From positions 86,057,954-86,121,953 of the forward strand of contig CM077665.1 of assembly GCA_039707655.1 (NCBI GenBank): a stretch of 64,000 bases of DNA, written 5' to 3'. Positions 45,995 to 56,115 of the stretch are shown piece by piece. The position numbers were made by a program, and so were the translations under genes. Below the pieces are notes generated by a model that was given only the letters and a program-made list of their open reading frames with translations, made no database searches and had not been told where the DNA came from. This DNA comes from Elymus sibiricus (taxonomy: Eukaryota > Streptophyta > Magnoliopsida > Poales > Poaceae). Within the stretch, counting starts at the first letter, position 1, and every line of letters starts with the position of its first letter.

Positions 45995-48900
45995 TTAACT
46001 GTAAAAAGGACGGAGGAGCTCCGCGTTCCAGGGCCGGCTGGACTCCTCGCCGGCTGCATCACGCTTGCGCTTGTTCGGCTTCTGCGCGTCGATGAGGTAG
46101 TATGCGTTCCGGTCGCAGAGAGCCTTGCTGACGATGAAGGGGCCTTCCCAGGGGGAGGCCAGCTTGTGCTGCCCGGCTGTTCGCTGGACGAGCCGGAGTA
46201 CGAGGTCGCCTTCGCGGAACGCGAGGGGCTTGATCTTCTTGCTGTGGTAGTGGCGCAGGCCTTGTTGGTAGATGGCGGACCGGCTGAGGGTCAGGAGGCG
46301 CGCCTCCTCGAGCAGATCCACGCCGTCTTCGCGTGCTTCTTTTGCTTCGGCTTCGGTGTACATCGCCACCCGGGGTGAGTCGAACTCGACGTCAGTTGGA
46401 ATGATCGCTTCAGCTCCGGAGACGAGGAAGAACGGGGTGAACCCGGTGGAGCGGTTCGGCGTCCACCGGAGGCTCCAGAGGACGGCCGGCAGCTCGTCGA
46501 GCCAGCTGTCGGGTGAGCGCACGAGCGGCTCGACGAGTCGCGGCTAGATGCCGGCCAGGATGAGGCCGTTTGCCCGCTCGACCTGGCCGTTCGACTGGGG
46601 ATGGGCGACGGAGTCCAGGTCGAGCCGGATGCCGGATGCAGAGCAGTAGTAAGCCAGTGCGCCCTTGGCGAAGTTGGTGCCGTCGTCGGTGATGATGCTG
46701 TGCGGCATGCCGTAGCGGACCGCGATATCCTTGATGAATCGGACGGCCGTGGGCCCGCCAAGCTTCTTGATCGGCCTGGCCTCGATCCATTTGGTGAATT
46801 TGTCGATGGCGACGAGGAGATGCGTCATGCCGCCTCGAGCGGTCTTGAAGGGCCCCACCATGTCGAGTCCCCAGACGGCAAAGGGCCATGTGATCGGGAT
46901 GGTTTGGAGGGCCGAAATCGGCTGGCGGTTGCGCTTGCTGAAGCGTTGGCAGCCCTCGCACTTGAGGACCAATTCCTCGGCGTCTTGCAGGGCCGTGGGC
47001 CAGTAGAAACCGTGCCGGAATGCTTTGGCCACCAGGGATCTCGAGGCGGCGTGGTGCCCGCACTCGCCCTGGTGGATGTCGAGGAGGATCTCGATCCCTT
47101 TGCTCTGCTCGATGCAGCGCTGGAACACGCCCGTCGTGCTGCGCTTGACGAGCTCGTGGTTGATGATGCCGTAGGCGGACGCCCGCCGCTGCACTTGCCG
47201 GGCTTCAGTTTCGTCGATGGGAAGTTCGCCGTCTTCCAAGAAGGCAAGGATTGGCTGAGCCCAGGAGGGCTCCGTGACCACCGTGAGGACGGTCGCCGGG
47301 ATGGGACCCGGGACGGCAGGTCTCGAGCCGGAGCCGGCAGTCTCCGGGCTGGAGCCGGCAGCCCCCGAGCCGAAGACGGCAGCCCCCGAGCTGGAGACGG
47401 CAGTCCCCGGGCTGGTGCTGGCAGTCCCCGAGCCGGAGACGGCAGCCCCCGAGCTGGAGACGGCAGTCCCCGGGCTGGTGCTGGCAGTCCCAGGGCCGGG
47501 TGGGGGCGCGCTGGGGTCGTCCGGGACGAAGATGGACTCCGACTCGGGAGACGGCTTGATGGACGGCCTCCGCAGGTGCTCGAGGGAGACGCCGGACGGG
47601 ATGGCCTGCTGGGTGGAGCCTACTTTGGCCAGGGCGTCGGCTGCTTCGTTGTCGGCGCGTGGGACGTGGAGGAACTCGCAACCATCGAACCCGCCGGAGA
47701 GTTGCTGGACCAGGAAACGGTAGCTGGCCATGTTGGCGTCTTTGGCATCCCAATCGCCGGAAACTTGCAGCACCACCAGGTCCGAGTCGCCGTAGCAGAG
47801 GATGCGCTGGATGCCGATCTCCCTGGCCAGCCGGAGGCCGTGCACGAGAGCTTCGTACTCGGCGACGTTGTTGGAGGCGGCGAAATGGATCTGGAGCACG
47901 TACCGCAGCCGGTCGTTCTTGGGGGAGGACAGCACGATGCCGGCTCCCAAACCGTTGCGCATCTTGGAGCCGTCAAAGTGCATGCGCCAGTGAGTCGACT
48001 CCGGCGCCAGCGGCAGGTATTGCGTCTCGGTCCAGTCGACGAGGAAGTCGGCCAGCGCTTGGGACTTGATGGTGGTGCGTGGCTCGTAGAGGATTGTGTG
48101 GTCGGCTAGCTCGAGGGCCCACTTGGCCACCCGGCCGGAGGCATGCCGGCAACCCACGATCTCGCCGATGGGGGCCGTGCTCACCACGGTAATGGCGTGC
48201 TCTTGGAAGTACTGCCTCAGCTTCTTGGCGGCAAGGTACACGCCGTAGCACATCTTCTGGTAGTGGGGATAATTCTGCTTGGAGGCGGAGAGCACCTCGC
48301 TGAGGTAGTACACCGGACGCTGGACCGGCTGCACCTTGCCCTCCTCCGGGCGCTCGACGACCAGCACCGTGCTGACCGCGCGAGAGGTGGCGGCGATGTA
48401 TAGCAGGAGTGGCTCTTTCTCAGCCGGCGCGGCCAGGACGGGCACGGTTGACAGCATGCGCTTGAGGTCGCGGAAAGCTTCGTCCACCTGATCGCTCCAC
48501 TCGAATGCCGCCGTCTTCTTCATCAACTGATACAGGGGCAGGGCCCTCTCTCCCAGCCGGCTGACGAACCGGCTGAGAGAGGTCAAGCAGCCGGTGAACT
48601 TCTGGACGTCGCGCAGCCGGGTCGGCTTGCGCATGCGCTCGATTGCCTTGATCTTCTCCGGGTTGGCTTCGATGCCGCGTGCCGAGACGAGGAAGCCGAG
48701 GAGCTGGCCAGCCGGCACGCCGAAAACGCATTTCTCTGGGTTAAGCTTGATCCGGAACTGGCGTAGATTGGCGAAGGTTTCCTTGAGGTCGGCCAGGAGC
48801 GTGAGGTGCTGCTTGGTCTTCACCACGATGTCGTCGACGTAGACGTGCACATTTCTGCCGAGCTGGGGCAGCAGGCATTTCTGCATGCAGCGCTGGAAGG

Positions 48901-49423
48901 TGGCGCCGGCGTTCTTCAGCCCGAACGACATGGTGACGTAGCAGTATGCCCCGAAGGGCGTGATGAAGGACGTCTTGAGGGCGTCGTCCGGGTCCAGCTT
49001 GATCTGGTGGTAGCCGGAGTAGGCGTCCAGGAAGGACAGGAGCTCGCAGCCGGCTGTGGAGTCAATGACTTGGTCGATCCGCGGCAGAGCGAACGGGTCC
49101 TTGGGGCATGCCTTGTTCAGGCTGGTGTAGTCGATACACATGCGCCAAGTACTTTTTTTCTTCGGGACGAGGACCGGGTTGGCCAGCCATTCGGGGTGGA
49201 ATACTTCCATGATGAACCCGGCTTTGAGCAGCCGGACGATCTCTTCGCTGATGGTTCTTTGCTTCTCCTCGGAGAAACGGCGCAGCGGCTGCCGGACGGG
49301 CTTGGCGTCCTTGCGGACGTGAAGTTTGTGCTCGGCGAATTCCCTCGGGACACCCGGCATGTCTTTGGGAGACCATGCGAAGATGTCCAGATTCTCATGG
49401 AGGAAATCGACGAGCTCGCCTTC
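45995..49423 (-). pseudogene. RLG-D pol: RT, RNase H, archaeal-type RNase H, integrase
   Basis: The reading frame runs leftward from the TAG at 49424 to the stop at 45995, broken once by TAG 46544-46546. RT: WRMCIDYTSLNKACPKD, SFLDAYSGYHQIKL, catalytic YVDDIVVKTK. The first RNase H has LLLYIAATS in place of its catalytic Asp. The archaeal-type RNase H has MHFDGSKM, NNVAEYEALVHG, CYGDSDLVV and NEAADALAKV. A Ser/Thr/Gly/Pro heptad-repeat linker follows. Integrase: HQGECGHHAASR and CEGCQ zinc ligands, WGLDMVGPF, IITDDGTNFAKG, NGQVERANG (D, D and E all present). After the TAG, WSLRWTPNRSTGFTPFFLVSGAEA and PWEGPFIV complete the C-terminus. Without the nonsense codons every catalytic residue would be in place. 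Confidence 0.93.
47310..47510 (-). repeat. In-frame 21-bp minisatellite in RLG-D pol
   Basis: About nine 21-bp units of the type GCTGGAGACGGCAGTCCCCGG, with a 63-bp higher-order period. Each encodes seven residues on the minus strand (PGTASTS, PGTAVSS, SGAAVSG and similar). It sits between the archaeal-type RNase H and integrase. The frame is preserved throughout. Confidence 0.88.
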
Positions 49424-49426
49424 CTA

Positions 49427-50152
49427 TTTGCTGTCGAGGCCGGCACCCACGACGACGTACTTGCTGGAGCTGGGGTCGGCCGGGTCGAGCGGGACCCGCT
49501 TCGTGTCCTTGGCCGGCTTGAAGGAGGCTTCGTCGGCCGGCTTGGGCGGAGCCGGCACAGCTGACTGCGCGTTAACCAGCGCCACGATCCTGTCGAGCTG
49601 GCGCCTCTCCTCGGCGATGACCAGCGACTCGGCCAGCTGGGAGCCGGCTTTGGCGCACTTGAGGGACTTCTTGTAGTCGCCGATGATGGTGATGAGGCCC
49701 TTGGGACCCGGCATCTTAAACTTTAGGTAGGCGTAGTGGGGGACCGCCATGAACTTGGCCATTGCGGGCCGGCCCAGCAGCGCGTGGTAGGGACTGGACA
49801 GGTCGACCACCTCGAACCAGATCGGCTCGCGGTGGAAATGGCTACTGGAGCCGAAAAGGACGTCGATCCGGAGCCGGCCGATCGGGGAGCAGGAGTGTCC
49901 CGGCACGATACCGTGGAACACTGTCCGGGTCGGCTCCAGCTGTCGCACCTCGATGCCGAGCTTGGTCATCGTGTCACGGTAGAGGTAATTGATGCTGCTG
50001 CCGCCGTCGATCAGCACCCGCGAAAAGCGGTAGGTGCGCTTCTCGGAGACGAAGGTGGGGTCGGGCACGAGGGCGTAGCCGCCCGGCGTGGGCATGACGG
50101 CCGGGTGATCCTCCCGGGTCCAGCTCACCGGTCGGTCGGACCAGTGCATGTA
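49427..50152 (-). pseudogene. RLG-D aspartic protease region
   Basis: Same frame as gag and pol, bounded by TAG 50153-50155 and TAG 49424-49426. It includes WSDRPVSWTREDHPAVMP, then the retropepsin-like core SRVLIDGGSSINYLY (catalytic DGG), FHGIVPG, DLSSPYHALLGRPAMAKFM, and a Lys/Pro-rich linker to RT. DGG is the form seen in related Tat proteases. It would mature gag and pol. The flanking amber codons interrupt an otherwise continuous polyprotein. Confidence 0.88.
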
Positions 50153-50155
50153 CTA

Positions 50156-52470
50156 GGGAACCGGAGGGACGACGGCGTTCACCTCGGCCGCGTGCTTGCG
50201 CTTGGCGTGCTTGTCACCCCCCTCGCTGGTGAAGACGACGTAGGATGCGTCCGAGCGCGGGAAAGGGTTGTCGGCGAGGGCGCCGGGTGGCGGTGGAGGC
50301 GGCGGCACCGGCTGCTGCTGCGAGCCGGCTTCAGGCGGCAGGGGTGGAAGGTTGCCCTTCAAGAGGTGCTGCGTGAAGCTGCACTGCCGGAGCGTGTGCG
50401 TCGATGGCTTCGCGCCGCTGTGGTTTTTGCAGGGGGCGTCGAGCATCTGCTCGAAGCTCAGCTTGGGCTGCCAGATGGCCTTGCCGGTGCGCGGGCGCTG
50501 GCTGGGGCCTTGCTCGGCCGGCTGCTCCCTCTCCACGGCAGCGACTTGCCGGTGGTCGTAGCGAGGCGCCGGCTGGTCGCTCCGGCGCTTGCCGTTGTTG
50601 CTGCCGTCTTGCCGGCGCTGGTTGTTGTCATCAGCCGGCTTGGGGGGAGCCGGCTGGGCCGGGAGAAGCTTGCCGTCCGCGCCGATCGTGATCTTCACAT
50701 CCATCGCGGAGTCGGCCGTAGCGTACTTGTCCGCCACGGCCAGGAGCTCCGCCAGGGTCTCCGGCTCGTCGCACACCAGCCGGTGTTTGACCAGAGTGCC
50801 GTCTAGGCATCCGTCGATGAAGTATTGGATGGCCTGGACCTCGTGGACCCCTTCGCAGGAGTTGCAAAGCTCCGTCCACCGCGTGAGGAAGTCGCGCAGT
50901 GGCTCGCCCGGCTTCTAGACGCACATGGAGAGCTGGCGAGGCTTGCCGGGTCGCGTGTAGGTGCTGGTGAAGTTGCGAACGAACGCGTCTTCGAAATCCA
51001 GCCAGGAGTTCACACTGCCGGCTCGGAGGCTGTTAAGCCACGTCCGGGCCGAACCGAGCAGCATGAGGGGGACATAACGGACGGCCACACGCCGGTTGCC
51101 GCCGGCTATGCCGACAGCTGTGGTGTAGTCGGTTAGCCAGTCCTCCGGCTTGGTGGCGCCGGTGTATTTTGGCGAGTCGCGGGGCAGCGAGAAGCCTTTG
51201 GGGAAGGGTTCTTCGCGACTGCGGGGACCGAAGCACGCCGGGCCAACAGAGCTTTCCTCCTCCAGGGCCGTGGAGCGCGCCAGCCGGTCGATGCGGTGAC
51301 GGGCGTCGCTTTCGTCGTAGGGCTCGCGGGGGCTGAGCCGGTCAGCCACGGGAACACGGGGACCGATTCGGTCGGCCGCGGGACCGCGGGGAGCAGGAGC
51401 TTCTGGGGCTGGCTCGGGCCGCCGAGCCGGCCGCACGGGAGGCTCCGGCTGCTGAACCCGGCCGTCACCGGCCGTTTTGCAAGCGTTGCCGTCTCCAGCG
51501 GTGGTGGCGCGATTGTGCCGGCTCCGGCCGGACCGGTGCCGTCCAGAGCGGCTTGCGCTAGTGGCGTGCGAAGACGTCTGCCGCGCATCCCGGAGAGCCC
51601 TCTCCGGGTCCCCGGTTCCTCTTGAGGCGGAGCCGGATGGCTGGGCCGGGTCGAAGCGCTGCTGCTGCTCGTTCGCCGCGGTGATGAGGTCGCGGATGTG
51701 CTGCTGCTGCAGCAGCAGCTCCTCGCCCTCTAGAAACTCGAGATCGGCAATCGCGGCCTGCGCCGCGCGCATGTTCTTGACGGGGGTGTCGTAGACGGGT
51801 TGGCCTGCGCCTAGCGCACGGCCGAGTGCGCCCCCACGGATCCGCACCTCCGCGACCCGGCTGGGCTCGACGGCAGGCGGAGTGAGGCCATGCACGCTGT
51901 CGAATTCTCGCTGGGCGGACTCCAGCCGGCGCCGGGTTGCCGCAAGCTCCGTGGCCTCGAGCAGCAGATGCTGGCGGCCCTCGTTGAGCTGGGCAGCCGC
52001 GTCGGCGTCAGGCGTGATGGGGGCTTGCAGACTCCGAATCGTGTCGTGGAGCGGGTCAGTCCGGCGAGGCGGAGCCGCAGCCAAGGCGGGGGCCGCGGCA
52101 GCTTTCTCCTTGGCGCGCGGGGAGCCAGAACTGGTGCCGATGGTGAGCACCTCCGCGTGAACGTAGAGAGCAGCGACGTCGTCGGGGACGGCGCGGCTAA
52201 CGGGGACAGGTGAGTCGGCGCAGTTGCACACTTCGCTGGGAAACACGTCGGGGACGAGTGCGATGAAGACGCGCAGCGCGCCAAAGAGGACGATGAAGCA
52301 GCCTGCGGGGCCGGCGACGTCCGCGCCCAGCGCGGCGCTGCAGCCGGCGGGTTTGGCCGTGCGGGGCGCACGGACCAAACCGTGAACGATGCGCTCGCCG
52401 GAGCTGGTGAAGGGCCTCGTCCGGAACTTGACTCCGGCCGACGCCGCGAGCAGCCCCACGATGGGCACCA
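50156..52470 (-). pseudogene. RLG-D gag
   Basis: The frame is open from before 52470 to TAG 50915-50917 and continues in phase to TAG 50153-50155. The start codon is uncertain: the open frame extends into the LTR, and the gag Met should lie just after the primer site near 52460. The N-terminal half is Ala/Arg-rich, with a helical segment RRLESAQREFDSV. The gag domain follows (YTGATKPEDWLTDYTTAV, LMLLGSARTWLNSL, FEDAFVRNFTSTYTRP), then after the TAG RDFLTRWTELCNSC, LAELLAVADKYATADSAM, a basic region and a Cys/His segment CKNHSGAKPSTHTLRQC that may bind zinc. Capsid/nucleocapsid precursor. Confidence 0.88.
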
Positions 52471-52472
52471 AC
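52453..52472 (-). other. Primer-binding site region of RLG-D
   Basis: On the minus strand GTTGGTGCCCATCGTGGGGC follows the 5' LTR directly, where the primer site is expected. The tRNA is not assigned. Confidence 0.55.
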
Positions 52473-53428
52473 TGTCGTGGTATTCTCGCAGGGGGTGCGT
52501 GATTCACGGCAGATGCCATGAGATGGCTTATGAGGTGGGGCTACGATAGGACGCCGGTGGGTTCCGGAGGCGAGGTTGGCACGAGCCAGTGCGGGACACA
52601 AGACGTACCCAGGTTCGGGGCCCTCTGGAGAGGTAACACCCCTACTCCTGCCGTGTGAGCTGATAAGCACAGAGGTTACAGAGTCGCTCCTGGAGCTGTC
52701 TAGACGGAGGAGGGAGAAGGGGCGAAGCCACCGTTCTGCCTCTCCCGTGCGAGTGTTCGTGATCTGGAGAGAGCTAGCTAGGGTGAGAACTGATCTTACC
52801 GTACTAACTCGAACTCTCAACCACTAAAACCCGATCCCCCTGCACGGAGGCCTCCCTGGGGGTCTTATAGGCTGACCCCCAGGGTTACAACGGTAACGTA
52901 CCAGAGGCGCGGGCCCCTGGTGTCATTGCCCAGGATCCGGTGGCCGGGTCGCCGGGTCGCTGGGTTGCCAGACGCCGGGATGCCGGGTCGCCAGGTGCCG
53001 GGTCGCCAGGTGCGATGCACCTGCCTGGCGCGGGCATCGTGACGGGTCTTGTCTCGTCAGTCTAGGTTCGAGGCACTGTGGCGCGTCTTGTCCATCGTCA
53101 GAGGGAGGTCGGCGCCGCCGTTTCTACAGGACCGCGCCTCACTGACACCGCCCGCCTCGGGCGGGGGCGCAAGGAAAGCTGCAGCCTCACCTGCTCTGTC
53201 AGGGTAAAGGGAGGAGCGCTGTAGCACCGCTTGCTTCGTCGCTAAGGCTTCACCGCCTCGCGGCCAGCCGGCATGGGCCAGCCGGCCAGGCCGGGTTGCC
53301 ACGCCGAGCCGGCTCGCGCTAGGAAGTCGGCGTGCCTGGCCAGCCGGCCAGAGGGACTTGTCTTGCTCTGATGATTTTCCGAAAGGGATTCGGGCTCCGT
53401 TGCCTACCCGGGGGTCATCCCCCCGACA
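52473..53428 (-). repeat. RLG-D 5' LTR (956 bp)
   Basis: Full LTR on the minus strand. TATA-like TATAAG (minus strand) is at 52864-52869. The 3' LTR has CTTTAAG-type sequence there instead, so the box has diverged between copies. The GCCGGGTC minisatellite at about 52940-53010 is one unit shorter than in the partner. Confidence 0.92.
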
Positions 53429-53665
53429 ATAGGAGGCTATGTTCTTTTGTTTAACTCTCGTTTAAGATTTTTTGCAGGTAAGCTTCTCTCCAAATGGGAA
53501 GGACCATATATTATCGAAGAGGTTTATCGTTATGGAGCTATCAAGATTAATAATGCCGAAGGTACTAACCCGAAGGTGGTAAATGGATAAAGAATTTAGC
53601 ACTATATCTCAGGTACGCCTATTAATGTTGAAAGCAATGTTATCCAAACCATGACACCGGAGTAA
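53429..53665 (+). pseudogene. RLG-B integrase C-terminal end
   Basis: It continues from 39664 after the RLG-D insertion: LLFNSRLRFFAGKLLSKWEGP, then VYRYGAIKINNAEG. GKLLSKWEGPY is the conserved GPY/F-type end of gypsy integrase. In-frame TAA (53588) and TAG interrupt the last 25 codons before TAA 53663-53665. It confirms that RLG-D split a single integrase gene. Confidence 0.88.
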
Positions 53666-54031
53666 CACATAAAAGAAACCTTTCGGAACACTCCAGAATT
53701 CTGAAAAATAGGAGGTACGTGAAACGGTAAGTAAACGGACTCCGAAAAATCCGCAAAAATATTTTTTGTCAGTTTTGGAATATTAGAAAATTTTGGAAAT
53801 TAAGAAATAAACCGGAAGGTGATCGAGGTGAGCACGATACACCAGGGCGCGCCCTGGTGGGTTGTGCCCACCTCGCACACCTTCTCGACTCCGTTTTCCT
53901 TCCATATGCTTGTTTTCCAAGAATAAAAATTCTCTATGTATACCCCCCCCCCCCGACTGTTTTGACGACCGCATTGTAGAAAAATCATTTGTTCTTGTTT
54001 CGTGTTGTTTTCTCGTCAGATCTAGATCTCC
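53666..54031 (+). promoter_or_regulatory. Leader of RLG-B ORF3 with LTR-promoter-like palindrome
   Basis: It contains the perfect 18-bp palindrome ACCAGGGCGCGCCCTGGT (53841-53858) followed by GGGTTGTGCCC, which resembles the segment just upstream of the TATA box in the RLG-B LTR. A run of 12 C is at 53943-53954, and a polypyrimidine tract with CAG (TTTTCTCGTCAG, ending 54019) is about 13 bp before the ORF3 start codon. This may be an internal promoter or a splice acceptor for a subgenomic ORF3 mRNA. Confidence 0.45.
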
Positions 54032-54529
54032 ATGGCATCACCAAGCTCCTCCAAGGACAAGTTCTTCGAGAAGGTCATCAACCTGTACTTGCCGGAGGTG
54101 ATTAAGCACCCTCAAGCCATTGAGATGCGTGAGGGGGTGCTCCACATCCGCGATGTTCAGGGACCCAAGAGGACCGGAAGCGTGGAGGCTAGGCTCAAGG
54201 CAGTGGAACAAGAAATCTTCAAGTGCCAAAAGATGGTGGAGCGTGGACTTAGTGCCAATCACTCCATGATCACGGAGTTCACCCGTGATCATATGGTGGA
54301 TGGTCGGTCTGTGAAGGACACCAACTCCACCCTCAACGAGCAAATAAATTTTCTACAAAGCCAATTTTATGAAGCAAGATTTAAAGGTATGAGTTTAGCT
54401 GCCAGTTGCAGGACTCGAGGAACTCTTGCATCAACTTTTGATGGGGAGCCCTTGATCTGGAAGCTGGAGGACAAGCCTACCACATCATCACCACCACCTT
54501 CTTCATCACCACCATCAAAGAAGACTTGA
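54032..54529 (+). CDS. RLG-B ORF3, sense ORF after pol
   Basis: An intact 165-codon ORF starting MASPSSSKDKFFEKVINLYL, in the position where Athila elements carry an env-like ORF. No transmembrane segment or signal peptide is visible. Residues 55-120 (VEARLKAVEQEIFKCQKMVE, NSTLNEQINFLQSQFYEA) look like an amphipathic coiled coil, and the C-terminus is a Ser/Pro tract ending in SKKT. It therefore does not look like an envelope protein; an accessory coiled-coil protein is more likely. It is the only RLG-B ORF without a stop or frameshift, which is notable given that the RLG-B LTR pair is the most diverged here. ATGG follows a CC, a reasonable start context. Confidence 0.6.
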   Translation: MASPSSSKDKFFEKVINLYLPEVIKHPQAIEMREGVLHIRDVQGPKRTGSVEARLKAVEQEIFKCQKMVERGLSANHSMITEFTRDHMVDGRSVKDTNSTLNEQINFLQSQFYEARFKGMSLAASCRTRGTLASTFDGEPLIWKLEDKPTTSSPPPSSSPPSKKT

Positions 54530-56078
54530 GCACACGGGTATGGGCACTCCCCTTGGCTTGAGCCAAGCTTGGGGGAGGTGCCCCGTTATCGTATCACCAT
54601 CACTTTTATTCATCTTTACCTATTTTAGTTCGACCTTTAGTTTTCCTTTGCTCTAGTTGAATAAAATTCTAGCATGATCAATTTTCGTGTGTTAGTTTCG
54701 TGGCCTATCTATCTACGTAATCGAGTGAGAGTTATATAATAAAGTTTAGTTTGAGTTTTTGCCTCTCTACTTTCTTGTTGCAATCAAAATAAAGGAAGAA
54801 GAAATAAATGAAAAGAATCATATGCTAATCTTATGGTGAGTAATGACATAACATAAGGAAAAGTATAAGTAGTAAAATTTATTGGAGATTGACAAACATA
54901 GCATTGGTCAATGATGCAATTCATGAAAGAATTAATAAGGGAAGAGAAGATTCACATGCAAATACACTATCTTGGACATCCTTTATGATTGTGAGCCCCC
55001 ATTAAATATTATATGTCAAAATTGTTGACGTTGGACAAGGAAGACAATGTAATAATTTATGCTTGTTCATATCCACATAGAAGTTATATTGTCATAGATC
55101 CTTCAACATGTGGTTCTTGCTCAATATCTTTGCTAGCCAAAAATTCCGCACTAAGTAGAGATACTACTTGTGCATCCAAAAAACCCAAACCCAAATTCAT
55201 TCTTTGAGAGTCCACCATACCTACCTATGGATCGAGTAAGATCCTTCAAGTAAGTTGTCATCGGTGCAATAAGGCAATAAAAATTGCTTCTAAAATTGTT
55301 TTGATAAATTAGTGTAAGAGAAAATTGAGCGCTATACGAACTTATGATGGCAAAGTAATAAAAGCGATGGACTGCATAATAAAGGTTGCTATCATAGGGG
55401 GCAATATAGCGTGACGTTCTTTTACATTAAGGGATTGGGCATAAAAACCAAAAAGTGCATGACAACCTCCGCTTCCCTCTGCGAAGGGATTATCTTTTAC
55501 TTTTATGTATTTACTTTTATGCAAGAGTCAAAGTATTCTTCCCTATTCCTTTTTCCTTTTTCCTTTTGCAAGCATCATGTGGTCAGGAAAGATCTAGGCA
55601 CATATATCCAGTTGGATGTGAGTGGGCATGAGTTATTATTGTTGACATCACCCTTGAGGTGAATACGTTGGGAGGCGAAACTATAAGCCCCTATCTTTCT
55701 ATGTGTCCGGTTGAAACTTTTTGCTCATGGGTATGCTGTGAGTGTTAGCAATCATAGAAGACTAAATGATGGTTGAGTATGTGGACTTGCCAAAAGGCTC
55801 CGACATGAGACCCTTCCTGAAAATATAATGAATTGTAGTTGCAAAGTTGACTGAGCACATAGTTTGTTGGTTTTCAATAAGGTTTATGCTTTATACTTCT
55901 ATGTTGTGATGAATTGTTACTTGTTCATGAGAAGTTATATGATGAAAGTATATGAATAAGTTTTATGATAGAGTTTGTTGCTATTATGATAATAAGCATG
56001 ATGCTTCTATGTCTGTATTTTGTTTTTATCGACCCCTCTCTCTCAAACCATGTGGACATGCTTTTCAATTTCGGTTTT
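54530..56078 (+). other. RLG-B 3' non-coding domain
   Basis: About 1.5 kb, AT-rich, with no supportable gene. It has a PPT-like CCAAGCTTGGGGGAGG at 54563-54578. A block at 55130-55230 (ACTAAGTAGAGATACTAC...GTGCATCCAAA...TCCACCATACCTACCTAT) is shared with RLG-C at 14070-14120. A small hairpin-forming CTTCCCTCTGCGAAGGG near 55471 has a counterpart in RLG-C near 14610. Confidence 0.7.
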
Positions 56079-56096
56079 TCGCTTGAGGACAAGCGA
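56079..56096 (+). other. PPT-proximal hairpin with AGGA loop (RLG-B)
   Basis: TCGCTTG-AGGA-CAAGCGA, a perfect 7-bp stem just before the polypurine tract. Stem bases differ from the RLG-C hairpin at 14989-15008 but remain complementary. Confidence 0.75.
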
Positions 56097-56098
56097 GG

Positions 56099-56115
56099 TC
56101 TAAGCTTGGGGGAGT
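56099..56115 (+). other. Polypurine tract of RLG-B
   Basis: TCTAAGCTTGGGGGAGT abuts the 3' LTR (TGATACG at 56116). Confidence 0.8.

Larger units (their letters stand above)
39665..53428 (-). mobile_element. RLG-D, Tat-lineage gypsy retrotransposon with antisense gene
   Basis: On the minus strand the LTR starts TGTCGGGGGGATGACC and ends ATACCACGACA. LTRs are 52473-53428 (5') and 39665-40628 (3'). Flanks ATAAG (39660-39664) and ATAGG (53429-53433) match 4 of 5. I count about 21 substitutions plus one 8-bp indel between the LTRs, near 2%. Gag-pol occupies 52470-45995 in a single reading frame broken only by TAG codons. An antisense multi-exon gene is on the plus strand at 41378-45212. The element is very GC-rich, in contrast to its AT-rich host RLG-B. 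Confidence 0.92.

Noticed and set aside
46601..48109. 502-codon open frame on the plus strand
   Set aside because: It is the antisense shadow of RLG-D pol. GC-rich coding sequence gives long open frames on the other strand. The minus-strand frame carries all RT, RNase H and integrase motifs.
49736..50806. 356-codon open frame on the plus strand
   Set aside because: It lies opposite RLG-D gag and protease, whose frame shows conserved motifs. No motif is visible on the plus strand.
54032..54529. ORF3 as a retroviral-type envelope gene
   Set aside because: The position fits, but there is no signal peptide, transmembrane segment or glycosylated ectodomain pattern. A coiled-coil accessory protein is more plausible.
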